Shown: positions 16,105 through 24,196 of the stretch, in pieces | Layout: every line of letters starts with the position of its first letter | How positions within the stretch are numbered: the stretch's first letter is position 1 | Source of the DNA: DASTEQ01 sp040905185 | Lineage (GTDB): Bacteria > Chloroflexota > Limnocylindria > QHBO01 | Direction of reading: 5' to 3' | Length of the DNA: 64,000 nt | Assembly (NCBI GenBank): GCA_040905185.1 | Contig: JBBDRZ010000001.1 | Location: 434,001-498,000, forward strand | Notes under the pieces: generated by a model | Databases searched by the model: none | The model's input: the letters and a program-made list of their open reading frames with translations, nothing else | What the model was told of the DNA's origin: nothing | Translations under genes and position numbers: made by a program

Positions 16105-17154
16105 TCAGCGCACCGTCAGGGTACCTGTCATCGCCGGGATCGGGTGGAAGTCGCAGATGAACGTGTATTCGCCCGCGTCCAGGGCGGGGACCACGTAGTC
16201 AACCGTCACATCCGGGCCGGTCACCTTGGCGCCCTTGAACAGGGTCGTCTCGCCGTCGTGGATCGACACGTTGTGGTCGACTCCCTCGGCGTTGGTGAAG
16301 CGGATGATGAACGGCTCACCGGCCGGAACCTGCAGCTCGAGAACGCTGAATTCGATGTTGTCCGCCGTCAGCTCTACGAACGGAAGATTGGGTGGCACCG
16401 ATGCCGCCGGGGTTGGGGTCGCACTCGCCGCGGCTGCCAGCCACGCGTCGAAGTCCGCCGGAGGCATGGCCTGCACCGCGAAGGTCATGTCGGCGTGCAG
16501 CGTGCCGCAGAACTCGGCGCACTGACCGCGGTAGGTCCCCGAGGTCGTGATCGTGAACTCCAGCTCGTTGGGTGCCTGGCCCTGGCCGAACGGGACGACA
16601 TCGGTCTTGATCAGGAATGCCGGGACGAAGAATGAATGGATCACGTCGCGGCTGACCAGGGCGAGGCGCACCGGCTCACCGGTCGGGACGACCAGCACCG
16701 GAGGAGCGAGGACATTGCCGGTGACGGAGTAGCCGTTCGCATAGCGGAACGTCCACGAGAACTGCTGCCCCTCGACCTCGATCCTGACCGGGTCGTCGCT
16801 GCGGGCGCTGATGTCGCCCAGCGTGAACATGCTGGTCACGAACAGGATCAGGACGATCACGGTCGGGATCACGGTCCAAACGATCTCGACCTTCATGTTG
16901 CCGTGGTGCTGCTCCGGGAGCCGGTCGTCGCGCCGCCGATAGCGGATGACGGCGTAGATCAGGAAGCCCTCCACTCCAACGAAGACCAGGGCGCCCAGTC
17001 CGAAGATGATCAGGAACAGGGTCCGGACCTCTTCGGCCTGGGTCGTCATCGGCTCCGGGGGGAAGAGACAGCCGGTCAGCAGGAGGGCCGGCAGGCACAC
17101 GGCAGCCAGGCGGATCATCGCCCGCCGCCAGCGGTGTGGCGTCCGTGCTCGCAT
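16105..17154 (-). CDS. ctaC: cytochrome c oxidase subunit II with an extra C-terminal cupredoxin domain
   Basis: 349 residues, longer than ordinary CtaC. A lipobox (LLLTGC, Cys 29) and two TM helices (~45-70 and ~88-112) anchor it. The CuA domain has the six-ligand pattern: DVIHSFFVP, then GQCAEFCGTLHADMTF. After an Ala/Thr/Pro linker (~235-255) comes a second cupredoxin-like domain with VDHNVSIHDG and, at the end, ICDFHPIPAM (Cys-x2-His-x4-Met), the ligand set of a type 1 copper site. The tail may be a built-in electron donor to CuA, comparable to fused cytochrome c in caa3 oxidases; that is inference. A TACAAT hexamer lies about 100 bases upstream. Confidence 0.95.
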   Translation of the reverse strand: MRARTPHRWRRAMIRLAAVCLPALLLTGCLFPPEPMTTQAEEVRTLFLIIFGLGALVFVGVEGFLIYAVIRYRRRDDRLPEQHHGNMKVEIVWTVIPTVIVLILFVTSMFTLGDISARSDDPVRIEVEGQQFSWTFRYANGYSVTGNVLAPPVLVVPTGEPVRLALVSRDVIHSFFVPAFLIKTDVVPFGQGQAPNELEFTITTSGTYRGQCAEFCGTLHADMTFAVQAMPPADFDAWLAAAASATPTPAASVPPNLPFVELTADNIEFSVLELQVPAGEPFIIRFTNAEGVDHNVSIHDGETTLFKGAKVTGPDVTVDYVVPALDAGEYTFICDFHPIPAMTGTLTVR

Positions 17155-17252
17155 CAGTCCGACGAGTGGGCTCCTGTGTGAGAGGCGACCGACGACTTAC
17201 GCGCCCCGATCAGGCCAACCGGTCGAAGGTGCTCGACCGCGGCCCGGCCGGC

Positions 17253-17258
17253 ATTGTA
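17253..17258 (-). promoter_or_regulatory. possible -10 hexamer TACAAT of the ctaC operon
   Basis: TACAAT on the minus strand lies in the 126-base gap between ctaC and the upstream lipoprotein gene. It would give a leader of about 90 bases, with AGGAG some 17 bases before the ctaC ATG. No convincing -35 was found. Confidence 0.25.
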
Positions 17259-17280
17259 CCCGTCGAGTCAGGCCGAAGCG

Positions 17281-18183
17281 TCAGCCCTCGGTCTGGCCGC
17301 AGTCGAGCGGCTCGTCGGGGAGCAGCGGCCTGGGGGTCACGGAGTACAGGTGGCCCTCGTGGGACCAGCGAGTCAGCTGGTTGGCCTGTGACAGGGCTGC
17401 GTACCAGGCCGCGCCTTCCTCGCCGCTGACGACGCCGCACCGAAAGTCCTGGATGGTGCTCGCCGTCCCGAACTGGTCGGGAGCGGTCGTTCCGGGCCAC
17501 GGGATCGGCTCCGTGTCCAGGCCGTCGGGGTTGGGCGGCTGGGCATCGATGTTGGCGACCAGCAGACGGAGCGCATCGGGCTCGTACGACTGCCAGGTCG
17601 CATCGGCCCAGTCGTCGGCGGGGATCCAGGCATCGAGGTCCAGCAGGTCAGTTTCGAGGGCGGCGAGCCGATCGTGGGCCTCCAGCTCATCGGTGGGAAT
17701 GCCGGGCGGAGCCACGTTCGGTTCAGCCAATAGGCCGAGGGCGTAGACGTCGACCACGACCTCGCGATTGTCGGCGCGCACGGTGAAGACGGTCGAGTTT
17801 GCGTCGGCGATGAACAGGGTGGCCGCGGTCCATGAATGACTCTCATTGAACAGACCGGTCTCCGCGATGCGGAACAGGATCGACTGGATGCCCTCCTCGG
17901 TCAGCCGTCGGACCTGGACGTTGGGGAGCGCAGGCCCGGGGTAGATCTCCACTTGAGGCCCCTCGACCAGTACGCGTCCGTCCCCCAGCAGGGTGAAGCG
18001 CGGAAGCGAGGTGAAGAGGTATTCGTACGGGACGAAGCCGCCGGTCCAGGCAATCCGGACGACCACTTCGGATCCGGCCGGATGCGGCACCGTGGCATAA
18101 GCGGGCGGGCTGACCAGGTTGCAGCTGGCGATGAGGGCCGCCGCGGGGAGTCCGACGAGCAGGGCGTGGCGAGGTCGTGTCAT
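17281..18183 (-). CDS. lipoprotein of unknown function
   Basis: A 300-residue predicted lipoprotein: short signal peptide ending in ALIASC (Cys 20), then a soluble domain of mixed alpha/beta character with a FVPYEYLFTSLPRFTLLGD segment near the start. I have no function for it; similar hypothetical lipoproteins are common in GC-rich Chloroflexota and Actinomycetota. It precedes the oxidase operon on the same strand, with a 126-base gap, and is divergent from ctaG. Confidence 0.75.
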   Translation of the reverse strand: MTRPRHALLVGLPAAALIASCNLVSPPAYATVPHPAGSEVVVRIAWTGGFVPYEYLFTSLPRFTLLGDGRVLVEGPQVEIYPGPALPNVQVRRLTEEGIQSILFRIAETGLFNESHSWTAATLFIADANSTVFTVRADNREVVVDVYALGLLAEPNVAPPGIPTDELEAHDRLAALETDLLDLDAWIPADDWADATWQSYEPDALRLLVANIDAQPPNPDGLDTEPIPWPGTTAPDQFGTASTIQDFRCGVVSGEEGAAWYAALSQANQLTRWSHEGHLYSVTPRPLLPDEPLDCGQTEG

Positions 18184-18242
18184 GACCGCCAGACGCTGGT
18201 CGGGCGGATGTGGTTCCCATGAGATGAGGCCAGAATGGTCCG

Positions 18243-19202
18243 GTGCGCGGAGGGCGGCTTCGGAGCGTGGCGGGCCTGACGGTCATCACGGCCGCCGGGT
18301 GGTTCGTCCGCCCGAGTCCAGCGCTCGCCCATGGCGCGGTGCCGCCGATGCCGAGGTGGCCCGACACCCTGCTGGCCTGGACGATCAACCCCCTGCCATT
18401 GCTGGCCGTCGTGGGGGCCGCGCTCGGGTATTGGTGGCTGGTGCGTCGCGTCGAGCGGCGCCATCACCGCAATCCGGTGCCCCGGACGCGGCAATGGGCC
18501 TGGATGGGCGGGCTGGCGGCGGTCGTCGCGGCGCTGCTGTCCCCGATCGAGACCTATTCCGGGGCGCTGCTCACGGTCCACATGGTCCAACACCTGCTGC
18601 TCCAGTTCGTGGCGGCTCCGCTGCTCCTGCTGGCCGCTCCGGTCACCGTCCTCCTGCGGGCAGTGGGCCCGACCGCGCGCCAGGGGCTGCTCGTCGTACT
18701 CCACAGCCGGCTGGTGCGGGCGCTCACCTTCCCCCTGCTGGCGTGGTTCCTGTTCGCGGCGGTCAACTGGGGCTGGCACCTGTCGGACCTGTACGACATG
18801 GCGCTGGAGGTGGAGTGGGTTCATTACCTTCAGCACCTCACTCTGTTCGGGGCCGCGCTCCTGTTCTGGTTCCCGGTAGTTGGCGCCGACCCCGGCCCGT
18901 GGCGCCTGCCGCACCCGGTGCGGCTGTTCTACCTGTTCCTGGCCATGCCCCAGAACTCGTTCCTGGGCGTGGCGATCCTGAACGCGGCCGGTGTCCTGTA
19001 CTTCCATTACGCGACCAGTGGGCGGGATTGGGGTCCCGACCCGCTGCTGGACCAGCAGGCCGCCGGCACCCTGATGTGGGTCTGGGGTGACCTGGCCTTG
19101 ATACTGGCCATTGTCGCGGTGATCGCGGCCTGGGTCCGCCAGGAGGAACGGCGCAACGCCCGCGAGGAAGCGCGGCTGGATGCGGAGGAGGCGCGCCTCT
19201 AG
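18243..19202 (+). CDS. ctaG: CtaG (caa3-type) cytochrome oxidase assembly factor
   Basis: A 319-residue, seven-TM protein of the caa3 CtaG family (the Bacillus type, unrelated to the Cox11 type). The signal-like N-terminus is followed by LAHGAVPPMPRWPDTLLAW. Conserved His clusters typical of the family are visible: TVHMVQHLLLQF, WGWHLSDLYDMAL and EWVHYLQHLTLF. The family is needed for cytochrome caa3 assembly, probably in copper handling. GTG start at 18243 with CAGAAT ending 6 bases upstream. Its stop shares CTAG with the stop of the convergent ctaA-ctaB fusion. Confidence 0.92.
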   Translation: MRGGRLRSVAGLTVITAAGWFVRPSPALAHGAVPPMPRWPDTLLAWTINPLPLLAVVGAALGYWWLVRRVERRHHRNPVPRTRQWAWMGGLAAVVAALLSPIETYSGALLTVHMVQHLLLQFVAAPLLLLAAPVTVLLRAVGPTARQGLLVVLHSRLVRALTFPLLAWFLFAAVNWGWHLSDLYDMALEVEWVHYLQHLTLFGAALLFWFPVVGADPGPWRLPHPVRLFYLFLAMPQNSFLGVAILNAAGVLYFHYATSGRDWGPDPLLDQQAAGTLMWVWGDLALILAIVAVIAAWVRQEERRNAREEARLDAEEARL

Positions 19203-20998
19203 CCGATGGCGGCGCGGACCAATGCGTCGGCCGCGACTGCCGCGAACAGCAGGGTCAGGTAGAGGGTGGAATATCGGAACAGGCCGATGGCCGAAGCACC
19301 GGCTGCGGGTGATCGGCGCACGCGCATGGCCCAGGCCACGAAGCCGATGCCCAGGGGGCCGGCTGCGACCAGGTAGACCAGCCCCATCCCGGCCGCCGGC
19401 AGCAGGAGCAGGCTGACCGCAACCAGGACGAGCGAGTACAGCAGGATCTGGCGCGCGGTCTCCACCTCTCCGCTCACCACCGGCAGCATGGGCACGCCGG
19501 CGGCCTCGTAGTCGCCGCGGTAGCGGAGCGCGAGGGCCCAGAAGTGCGGCGGGGTCCAGACGAAGATGATGGCGAACAGGACCAGGGCCGGGAGCCCCAG
19601 CGTCCCGGTCACCGCGGCCCAGGCCACCAGCACCGGGACGCAGCCTGCCGCGCCGCCGATGACGATGTTCTGGGGGGTGGCCCGCTTCAGCCACAGGGTA
19701 TAGACGACCACGTAGAACACGATCGCGCCGGCCGCCAGGACGGCGCTCAGCAGGTTGACGGTCAGGGTCAGCCAGGCGAACGAGACCACGCTCAGGACGA
19801 GCCCGAAGGCCAGGGCCGCGGGGGGCGTTACCGCGCGTCGCGGGAGGGGCCGGTTCCGGGTCCGGCGCATGAGGTCGTCGATGTCGCGGTCAAGGTACTG
19901 GTTGATGGCGTTGGCGCCGCCGGCGGCGAGGGTGCCGCCCACGAGCACCGAGCCGATGAGTGCCAGCGGGGGAATGCCTCCCTCGGCCAGAATCATGGTC
20001 GGGACGGTGGTGACCAGCAGCAGCTCGATGATCCGTGGCTTGGTGAGCGCCACGTAGGCGCGCAGGGTGTCGCCCCGGGCCGCGACCGACGGCTCGAGAT
20101 CGGTCGTCACCACCGATGCCATGCGACCCACGTAGTGCGCGGCCATGGCCAGGGTCGCAAGCGCACCGAAGACGGCCGCACCAAGCACGACGTGGGCCAC
20201 CTGGGTCGAGGGCGCCATCTCGGTCAGCACCTGCGCGCCGCCGACCACGACCTGGGTCAGGTACAACCCCCCGGCCGCGGTGGCCAGCGCGGGCAGCGGC
20301 GCTGGCTCGCGTCCGCGCCGGGCCGCGACCACGGTCCCGGCCACGAGCAGTCCGACCGCGACTGTCGCCCATCGGTGCCACACGTGCGGGAGCACAGCAG
20401 GATCCAGGACGGGGAACAGGACGCCGTTCATGAGCGGCCAGTCGTCGAACGCCAGGGCACTGCCGGTGGCGGTCACATGGGCACCAAGGAGCAACAGCCC
20501 GTAGGTCGCCAGGGCGGTCAGACCGGCGAGGATGGCGAAGCCGCTCCAACCCCCGGTGGTGGGGACGTGGCGCGGGTATCGGCTTCGCATCCAGACGTAC
20601 AGGACCAGGGCGAGCAGGCCCATGGCGGTGGCCAGGTGAGCGGTCACGATGTCGCCCGACAGGTCAGTCTCGACCGCAACCTTGCCGAGCCAGGCTTGGA
20701 ACACGACCAGGCCAGCGGCAGCGATGCTGGCCACCACCAGCGCGGGCCGGTCTCGGTGGCGGAGGACGGCGACCAGTGCCACCCCGGCAACCACCGCTCC
20801 GGTGAGGGCGGCTACCGTTCGATGGCTCCACTCGATGATGGCGTGCGGATCATCCAGGGGCGGGATCCACGACCCGTGGCAAGTTGGCCATTCCGGGCAC
20901 CCAAGCCCGGAACCGGTGGCACGCACGATGGCGCCCACGACGACCAGCAGGTAGGTCATCGCCACGGCCAGCGCGGCGAGGGTGCTGAATCGAGCCAA
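19199..20998 (-). CDS. ctaAB: fused heme A synthase - heme O synthase (CtaA-CtaB)
   Basis: A 599-residue two-enzyme membrane protein. Residues 1-~300 are CtaA (heme O to heme A): eight TM helices with the paired Cys loop GLGCPEWPTCHGSW and conserved His in EWSHRTVAALTG and VTAHLATAMG. Residues ~310-599 are CtaB (protoheme IX farnesyltransferase): YVALTKPRIIELLLV, NAINQYLDRDIDDLMRRT and the second Asp-rich region TPPHFWALALRYRGDY. One chain could channel heme O to heme A synthase for the aa3 oxidase next door. TTG start at 20998 is supported by a GGAG sequence about 8 bases upstream. Confidence 0.95.
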   Translation of the reverse strand: MARFSTLAALAVAMTYLLVVVGAIVRATGSGLGCPEWPTCHGSWIPPLDDPHAIIEWSHRTVAALTGAVVAGVALVAVLRHRDRPALVVASIAAAGLVVFQAWLGKVAVETDLSGDIVTAHLATAMGLLALVLYVWMRSRYPRHVPTTGGWSGFAILAGLTALATYGLLLLGAHVTATGSALAFDDWPLMNGVLFPVLDPAVLPHVWHRWATVAVGLLVAGTVVAARRGREPAPLPALATAAGGLYLTQVVVGGAQVLTEMAPSTQVAHVVLGAAVFGALATLAMAAHYVGRMASVVTTDLEPSVAARGDTLRAYVALTKPRIIELLLVTTVPTMILAEGGIPPLALIGSVLVGGTLAAGGANAINQYLDRDIDDLMRRTRNRPLPRRAVTPPAALAFGLVLSVVSFAWLTLTVNLLSAVLAAGAIVFYVVVYTLWLKRATPQNIVIGGAAGCVPVLVAWAAVTGTLGLPALVLFAIIFVWTPPHFWALALRYRGDYEAAGVPMLPVVSGEVETARQILLYSLVLVAVSLLLLPAAGMGLVYLVAAGPLGIGFVAWAMRVRRSPAAGASAIGLFRYSTLYLTLLFAAVAADALVRAAIG

Positions 20999-21072
20999 AT
21001 CTCACTCCGTCCGGCGTTCGGTCAGGGCAGGGCGCCGGGCTGGGGCCATGATAGCCGCGGCCCCGTGGTCGG

Positions 21073-21870
21073 TCAGCGGCCGGCAGGGACGTGTCGGATC
21101 ACCGACGGCAGGCGCGGCACGACCCAGCGGCTCGCGGCCGCCAGGCGCTCCACGCCACGCTCCCGAGGCGCGCTCCAGCCCAGGCCGTACTGCCGACGAA
21201 CGGCCGGATGGAGGACCGAAAACGACGCCAGGTGCGCCACGTCCCAGATCCAGCGGGGCGGGAATCGGGTCGGGTACAGGATCCAGGGGAGCAGGGCGCG
21301 CGCAGTTGGGCTGACGCGCACGTCCCCGGAGTCGATGTGTCCCGCCATCCACGTCCGCAGTTCGGCCGCCGTGGCCGGGATCAGCGCCTCGGGCACACCG
21401 AGCCGGATCGCCACCGCTGCTGCCTCGCGGTGGTAGGCATCCTGCTCAGCCGGGTTGAGCGGCGCCACGAACCGGTCGTGCATCCGCAGGGCGGTGTCGA
21501 CCAGGGTGGCGTGGACCCACAGCAGGAGGTCAGGGTCGAGTGCCCGGTAGGGAGACCCTGTTTCGGGAACCACTCCCCCGACCAGGGCATGGATGGAATT
21601 GATGCGACCGATGGCGCGCTCCGCGGTTGGCAGGTCGCCGAACAGGATGGCCCAGCTCGCGCCCAGGGTACGGCGCAGCCGGGCGAACGGATCGGTCCGG
21701 AAGTCGGAGTGGGCATCGACCGCGGCAGCGACCGCCGGATGCGCAATCTGCATGAGCAGAGCGCAGGTCCCACCGGCCAGGACGACTGCCTCGCGATCGA
21801 CCCGCCACGACACCGAACCGCGAGCGAACAGCCCGCCGGAAGGCGGGCGACGGGCGGCGTCAGCCGCCAT
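21073..21870 (-). CDS. DUF2236 (MpaB-like) oxygenase family protein
   Basis: A 265-residue protein of the DUF2236 family, which includes bacterial latex-clearing-protein-like heme proteins and the fungal MpaB oxygenase. Characteristic pieces are GTCALLMQIAHPAVAAAVDAH, FRTDPFARLRRTL and the LLWVHATLVDTALRM His motif. Haem binding and substrate are not demonstrated. I start at ATG 21870; the frame extends upstream into the MOSC gene. It lies 13 bases downstream of that gene and is likely in the same transcript. Confidence 0.82.
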   Translation of the reverse strand: MAADAARRPPSGGLFARGSVSWRVDREAVVLAGGTCALLMQIAHPAVAAAVDAHSDFRTDPFARLRRTLGASWAILFGDLPTAERAIGRINSIHALVGGVVPETGSPYRALDPDLLLWVHATLVDTALRMHDRFVAPLNPAEQDAYHREAAAVAIRLGVPEALIPATAAELRTWMAGHIDSGDVRVSPTARALLPWILYPTRFPPRWIWDVAHLASFSVLHPAVRRQYGLGWSAPRERGVERLAAASRWVVPRLPSVIRHVPAGR

Positions 21871-21883
21871 CGGTCCGGTCGGG

Positions 21884-22342
21884 TCAGTCGGCGAAGACGG
21901 TGATCGTGTCGCCGACACGAATGACACCTCCTGACACCACGTCCGCCCGCAGGCCACCGCGGCCTGACAATCCGGCGCGGACCCCCGGATAGGTAAGCGA
22001 CTCCAGGTGGTTGCAGGGGCTGCACTCCTTGACCCCGAAGCACACCGCCTCCCCGACCTGAAACCGCCGACCCACCAGGGCCGGCACGTCCACGCCGCGG
22101 GTCAGGATGTTGCGTCGGGTCTGGTGGGGCGCCAGCTGGATGCCGGTCTCGCCGACCATGGCCTCCACGCCCTCGGCCGCGATCAGGGTCAGGTGGCTGC
22201 CCGGAATCCCGAGGCCCGCCATACGGTCTCCGACCAGGCCGTGGCCCGCCACCAGCTCGGCGGTTTGGACCACCCGCATCGGCTCGCCGCGCTCCCCGTG
22301 CAGATGAATACCCTCGACCTTGCCCAGAGCCATCCCCGTCAT
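21884..22342 (-). CDS. MOSC-domain protein
   Basis: A 152-residue stand-alone MOSC domain, the sulfur-carrier domain found at the C-terminus of molybdenum cofactor sulfurases and in YiiM. It shows VGDRMAGLGIPGSHLTLIA, RRNILTRGVDVPALVG and a Cys motif VKECSPCNHLES. No other molybdenum gene is nearby. ATG at 22342; the longer frame to 22456 runs into the rhomboid gene and is discarded. Confidence 0.88.
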   Translation of the reverse strand: MTGMALGKVEGIHLHGERGEPMRVVQTAELVAGHGLVGDRMAGLGIPGSHLTLIAAEGVEAMVGETGIQLAPHQTRRNILTRGVDVPALVGRRFQVGEAVCFGVKECSPCNHLESLTYPGVRAGLSGRGGLRADVVSGGVIRVGDTITVFAD

Positions 22343-22352
22343 CGCGGCCGGC

Positions 22353-23090
22353 TCAGCGCCCGGACGCGCGTGCTGACGCGGACGGCAGGGCGCGGAAGAG
22401 GAAGCCGGCGGCCAGGCCGGCAGCGAACCCGCCGATGTGTGCCAGGTACGCCACACCTCCCACCGTTTCGGAGCTGATCACGGCGGCGCCCAACCCGTTG
22501 ATCAGCTGGAAGACGATCCACAGCCCGATGGCGGCCAGGGCTGGGACCCGGGTCACGAAGCGGAAGACGAAGACGGTGACCCGGTTACGCGGAAACAGGA
22601 CGAGGTAGGCACCCAGGATCCCCGAGATGGCACCCGAAGCTCCCAAGGTGGGGATGGGTGAGCTGGGTTCGCCCCAGATCTGGGCCAGGCTGCCGACCAG
22701 GCCGGTGCCCAGGTACACGACGACGAACAGAATGGCGCCGGCGCGGTGCTCGACGTTGTCACCGAACACCCACAGGAACAGCATGTTGCCCGCCAGGTGC
22801 AGCCAGCCGGCGTGCATGAACATGCTCGTCAGCAGCGTGAGCTGGATTGGGAACGGCCCTGGCGCCTGGGGCACCAGGTACGCCTGACCACCGATCGTGA
22901 TGGGGATGGCCTCGACGAGATCGGCGCCGGTGGTGATCTCGAGCGGGACCGCGCTGAAGCCCGTGGTGAACGCGTTCTCCGCTCCCAAACCCTGGAGCAG
23001 GACGAAGACCGCGACGTTGATCCCGATCAGGGTGGCGGTGACCCAGGCCAGCCCGTGGCCCGGCTCGTTCTCGTCGCCGATCGGAAACAT
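22353..23090 (-). CDS. rhomboid-family intramembrane serine protease
   Basis: A 245-residue, six-to-seven-TM rhomboid that cleaves TM segments within the bilayer. The catalytic Ser is in GASGAISGILGAYL and the His in AYLAHIGGFAAGL; the TM2 HxxxN-like motif appears as GWLHLAGNMLFLWVFG. The N-terminus is cytoplasmic with a short acidic lead. ATG at 23090 is preceded by an AGGA sequence. Substrates are unknown. Confidence 0.94.
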   Translation of the reverse strand: MFPIGDENEPGHGLAWVTATLIGINVAVFVLLQGLGAENAFTTGFSAVPLEITTGADLVEAIPITIGGQAYLVPQAPGPFPIQLTLLTSMFMHAGWLHLAGNMLFLWVFGDNVEHRAGAILFVVVYLGTGLVGSLAQIWGEPSSPIPTLGASGAISGILGAYLVLFPRNRVTVFVFRFVTRVPALAAIGLWIVFQLINGLGAAVISSETVGGVAYLAHIGGFAAGLAAGFLFRALPSASARASGR

Positions 23091-23114
23091 CGGTCCTGAG
23101 GCGGACGGGTGAGG

Positions 23115-24134
23115 TCAGGCCCAGGGCAGCTGGACGGGAATCAGCGCGTTCAGGAGCAGGCCCAGGATCAGGGTCGCACCCGCGCGACGGGTGTGGACGA
23201 AGGCTCCGCCCACGAACCACAGTGGCCAGCCGACGTAGCTGTGGGGCGGCGTTTCGGGCCGAGGTGTTGAGAACTGGCGCAGGACCTGGACCAGGCGCGG
23301 GATGGCGAGGACCACCAACAGGACCCACGGACCGATCCATCCGACCAGCGCCGAGCCGATGACGATGGGGTAGAACGCGATCATCAGCCCCGAGGCCACC
23401 AACCGTGCGTAGCGCTCGCCGAGGATGACCGGGAGGGTCCGGATCCCGCGCTCCGCGTCGGGCACGATCTTGTCGATGTGCTTCCCGAACAGGACGGTGG
23501 TGACCAGGATGGCGTATGGCAGCGACGCCACCCAGACCCAGCCCGGGATGGTGCCGGTGGCCACGAAGAAAGTGCCGCCGATCATGAGCGGGCCCCAGGT
23601 CAGGAACACGCCCGGTTCGCCGAGGCCGCGCTTCTTGAGGCTGATGGGCGGGGCCACGTAGAAGAGGCTGATGAACAGGCCGGCCAGGGCGAACACGGCC
23701 ACCAGCGGCCCGCGAGCCCACATCAGGACCAGCAGGATGGCCAGGTCGATGGCGTTGGCGACCAGGATCGCGTTGCGGAGCTGGCCCTTGGTCAGCCACC
23801 CGGAGAGCACGGGGTGTGGCGCGTACAAGGCCCTCACGTACTCGTCGGTGTCGATCCCGACTTCCATGTCGAAGTAGTCATTGATCATGTTGTTGGCGGC
23901 GTGGGCGACCACCAGGCCCACGATGGCCAGAGCCAGATACCCGTAGTGCACCGCAGCGGGGTCGGCGCCCACCGCCAGCAGGCCGCCGATCAGGCCCGAG
24001 GTCACGGTCATGCTGAACACCGCGGCCCGGGTCACCACCAGCCACTTGGTCAGCCCGTCAATCTCGACGCCCGGAGGGGGGTTGGCGGTGGCGAGGGCGT
24101 ACCGCCAGTTGGAGACGCGCTGACCGATGGTCAC
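23115..24134 (-). CDS. UbiA-family prenyltransferase
   Basis: A 339-residue UbiA-superfamily membrane prenyltransferase, which joins a polyprenyl diphosphate to an aromatic or lipid acceptor. The first Asp motif is NNMINDYFDMEVGID and the second lies around KHIDKIVPDAERGIRTLP. The acceptor is unknown. The start is GTG at 24134, six bases after a TAAAAT hexamer, so the gene probably has its own leaderless promoter although it follows the tryptophanase gene on the same strand. Confidence 0.9.
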   Translation of the reverse strand: MTIGQRVSNWRYALATANPPPGVEIDGLTKWLVVTRAAVFSMTVTSGLIGGLLAVGADPAAVHYGYLALAIVGLVVAHAANNMINDYFDMEVGIDTDEYVRALYAPHPVLSGWLTKGQLRNAILVANAIDLAILLVLMWARGPLVAVFALAGLFISLFYVAPPISLKKRGLGEPGVFLTWGPLMIGGTFFVATGTIPGWVWVASLPYAILVTTVLFGKHIDKIVPDAERGIRTLPVILGERYARLVASGLMIAFYPIVIGSALVGWIGPWVLLVVLAIPRLVQVLRQFSTPRPETPPHSYVGWPLWFVGGAFVHTRRAGATLILGLLLNALIPVQLPWA

Positions 24135-24140
24135 AGACCG

Positions 24141-24146
24141 ATTTTA
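24141..24146 (-). promoter_or_regulatory. -10 hexamer TAAAAT of the UbiA-family gene
   Basis: TAAAAT (minus strand) ends exactly 6 bases before the GTG at 24134; there is no Shine-Dalgarno between them. Confidence 0.5.
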
Positions 24147-24164
24147 TCCCCGACCGTCTGAAGT

Positions 24165-24184
24165 GGCTGGGAGAAGGTCCAGCC
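24165..24184 (-). terminator. hairpin after the tryptophanase gene
   Basis: GGCTGG and CCAGCC flank an 8-base loop 13 bases past the tryptophanase stop, and are followed by the TAAAAT box of the next gene. CCGTCTG is also repeated at 24154-24160 and 24183-24189. No T-tract follows the stem, so termination is only a suggestion. Confidence 0.35.
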
Positions 24185-24196
24185 GTCTGTTGAGAC

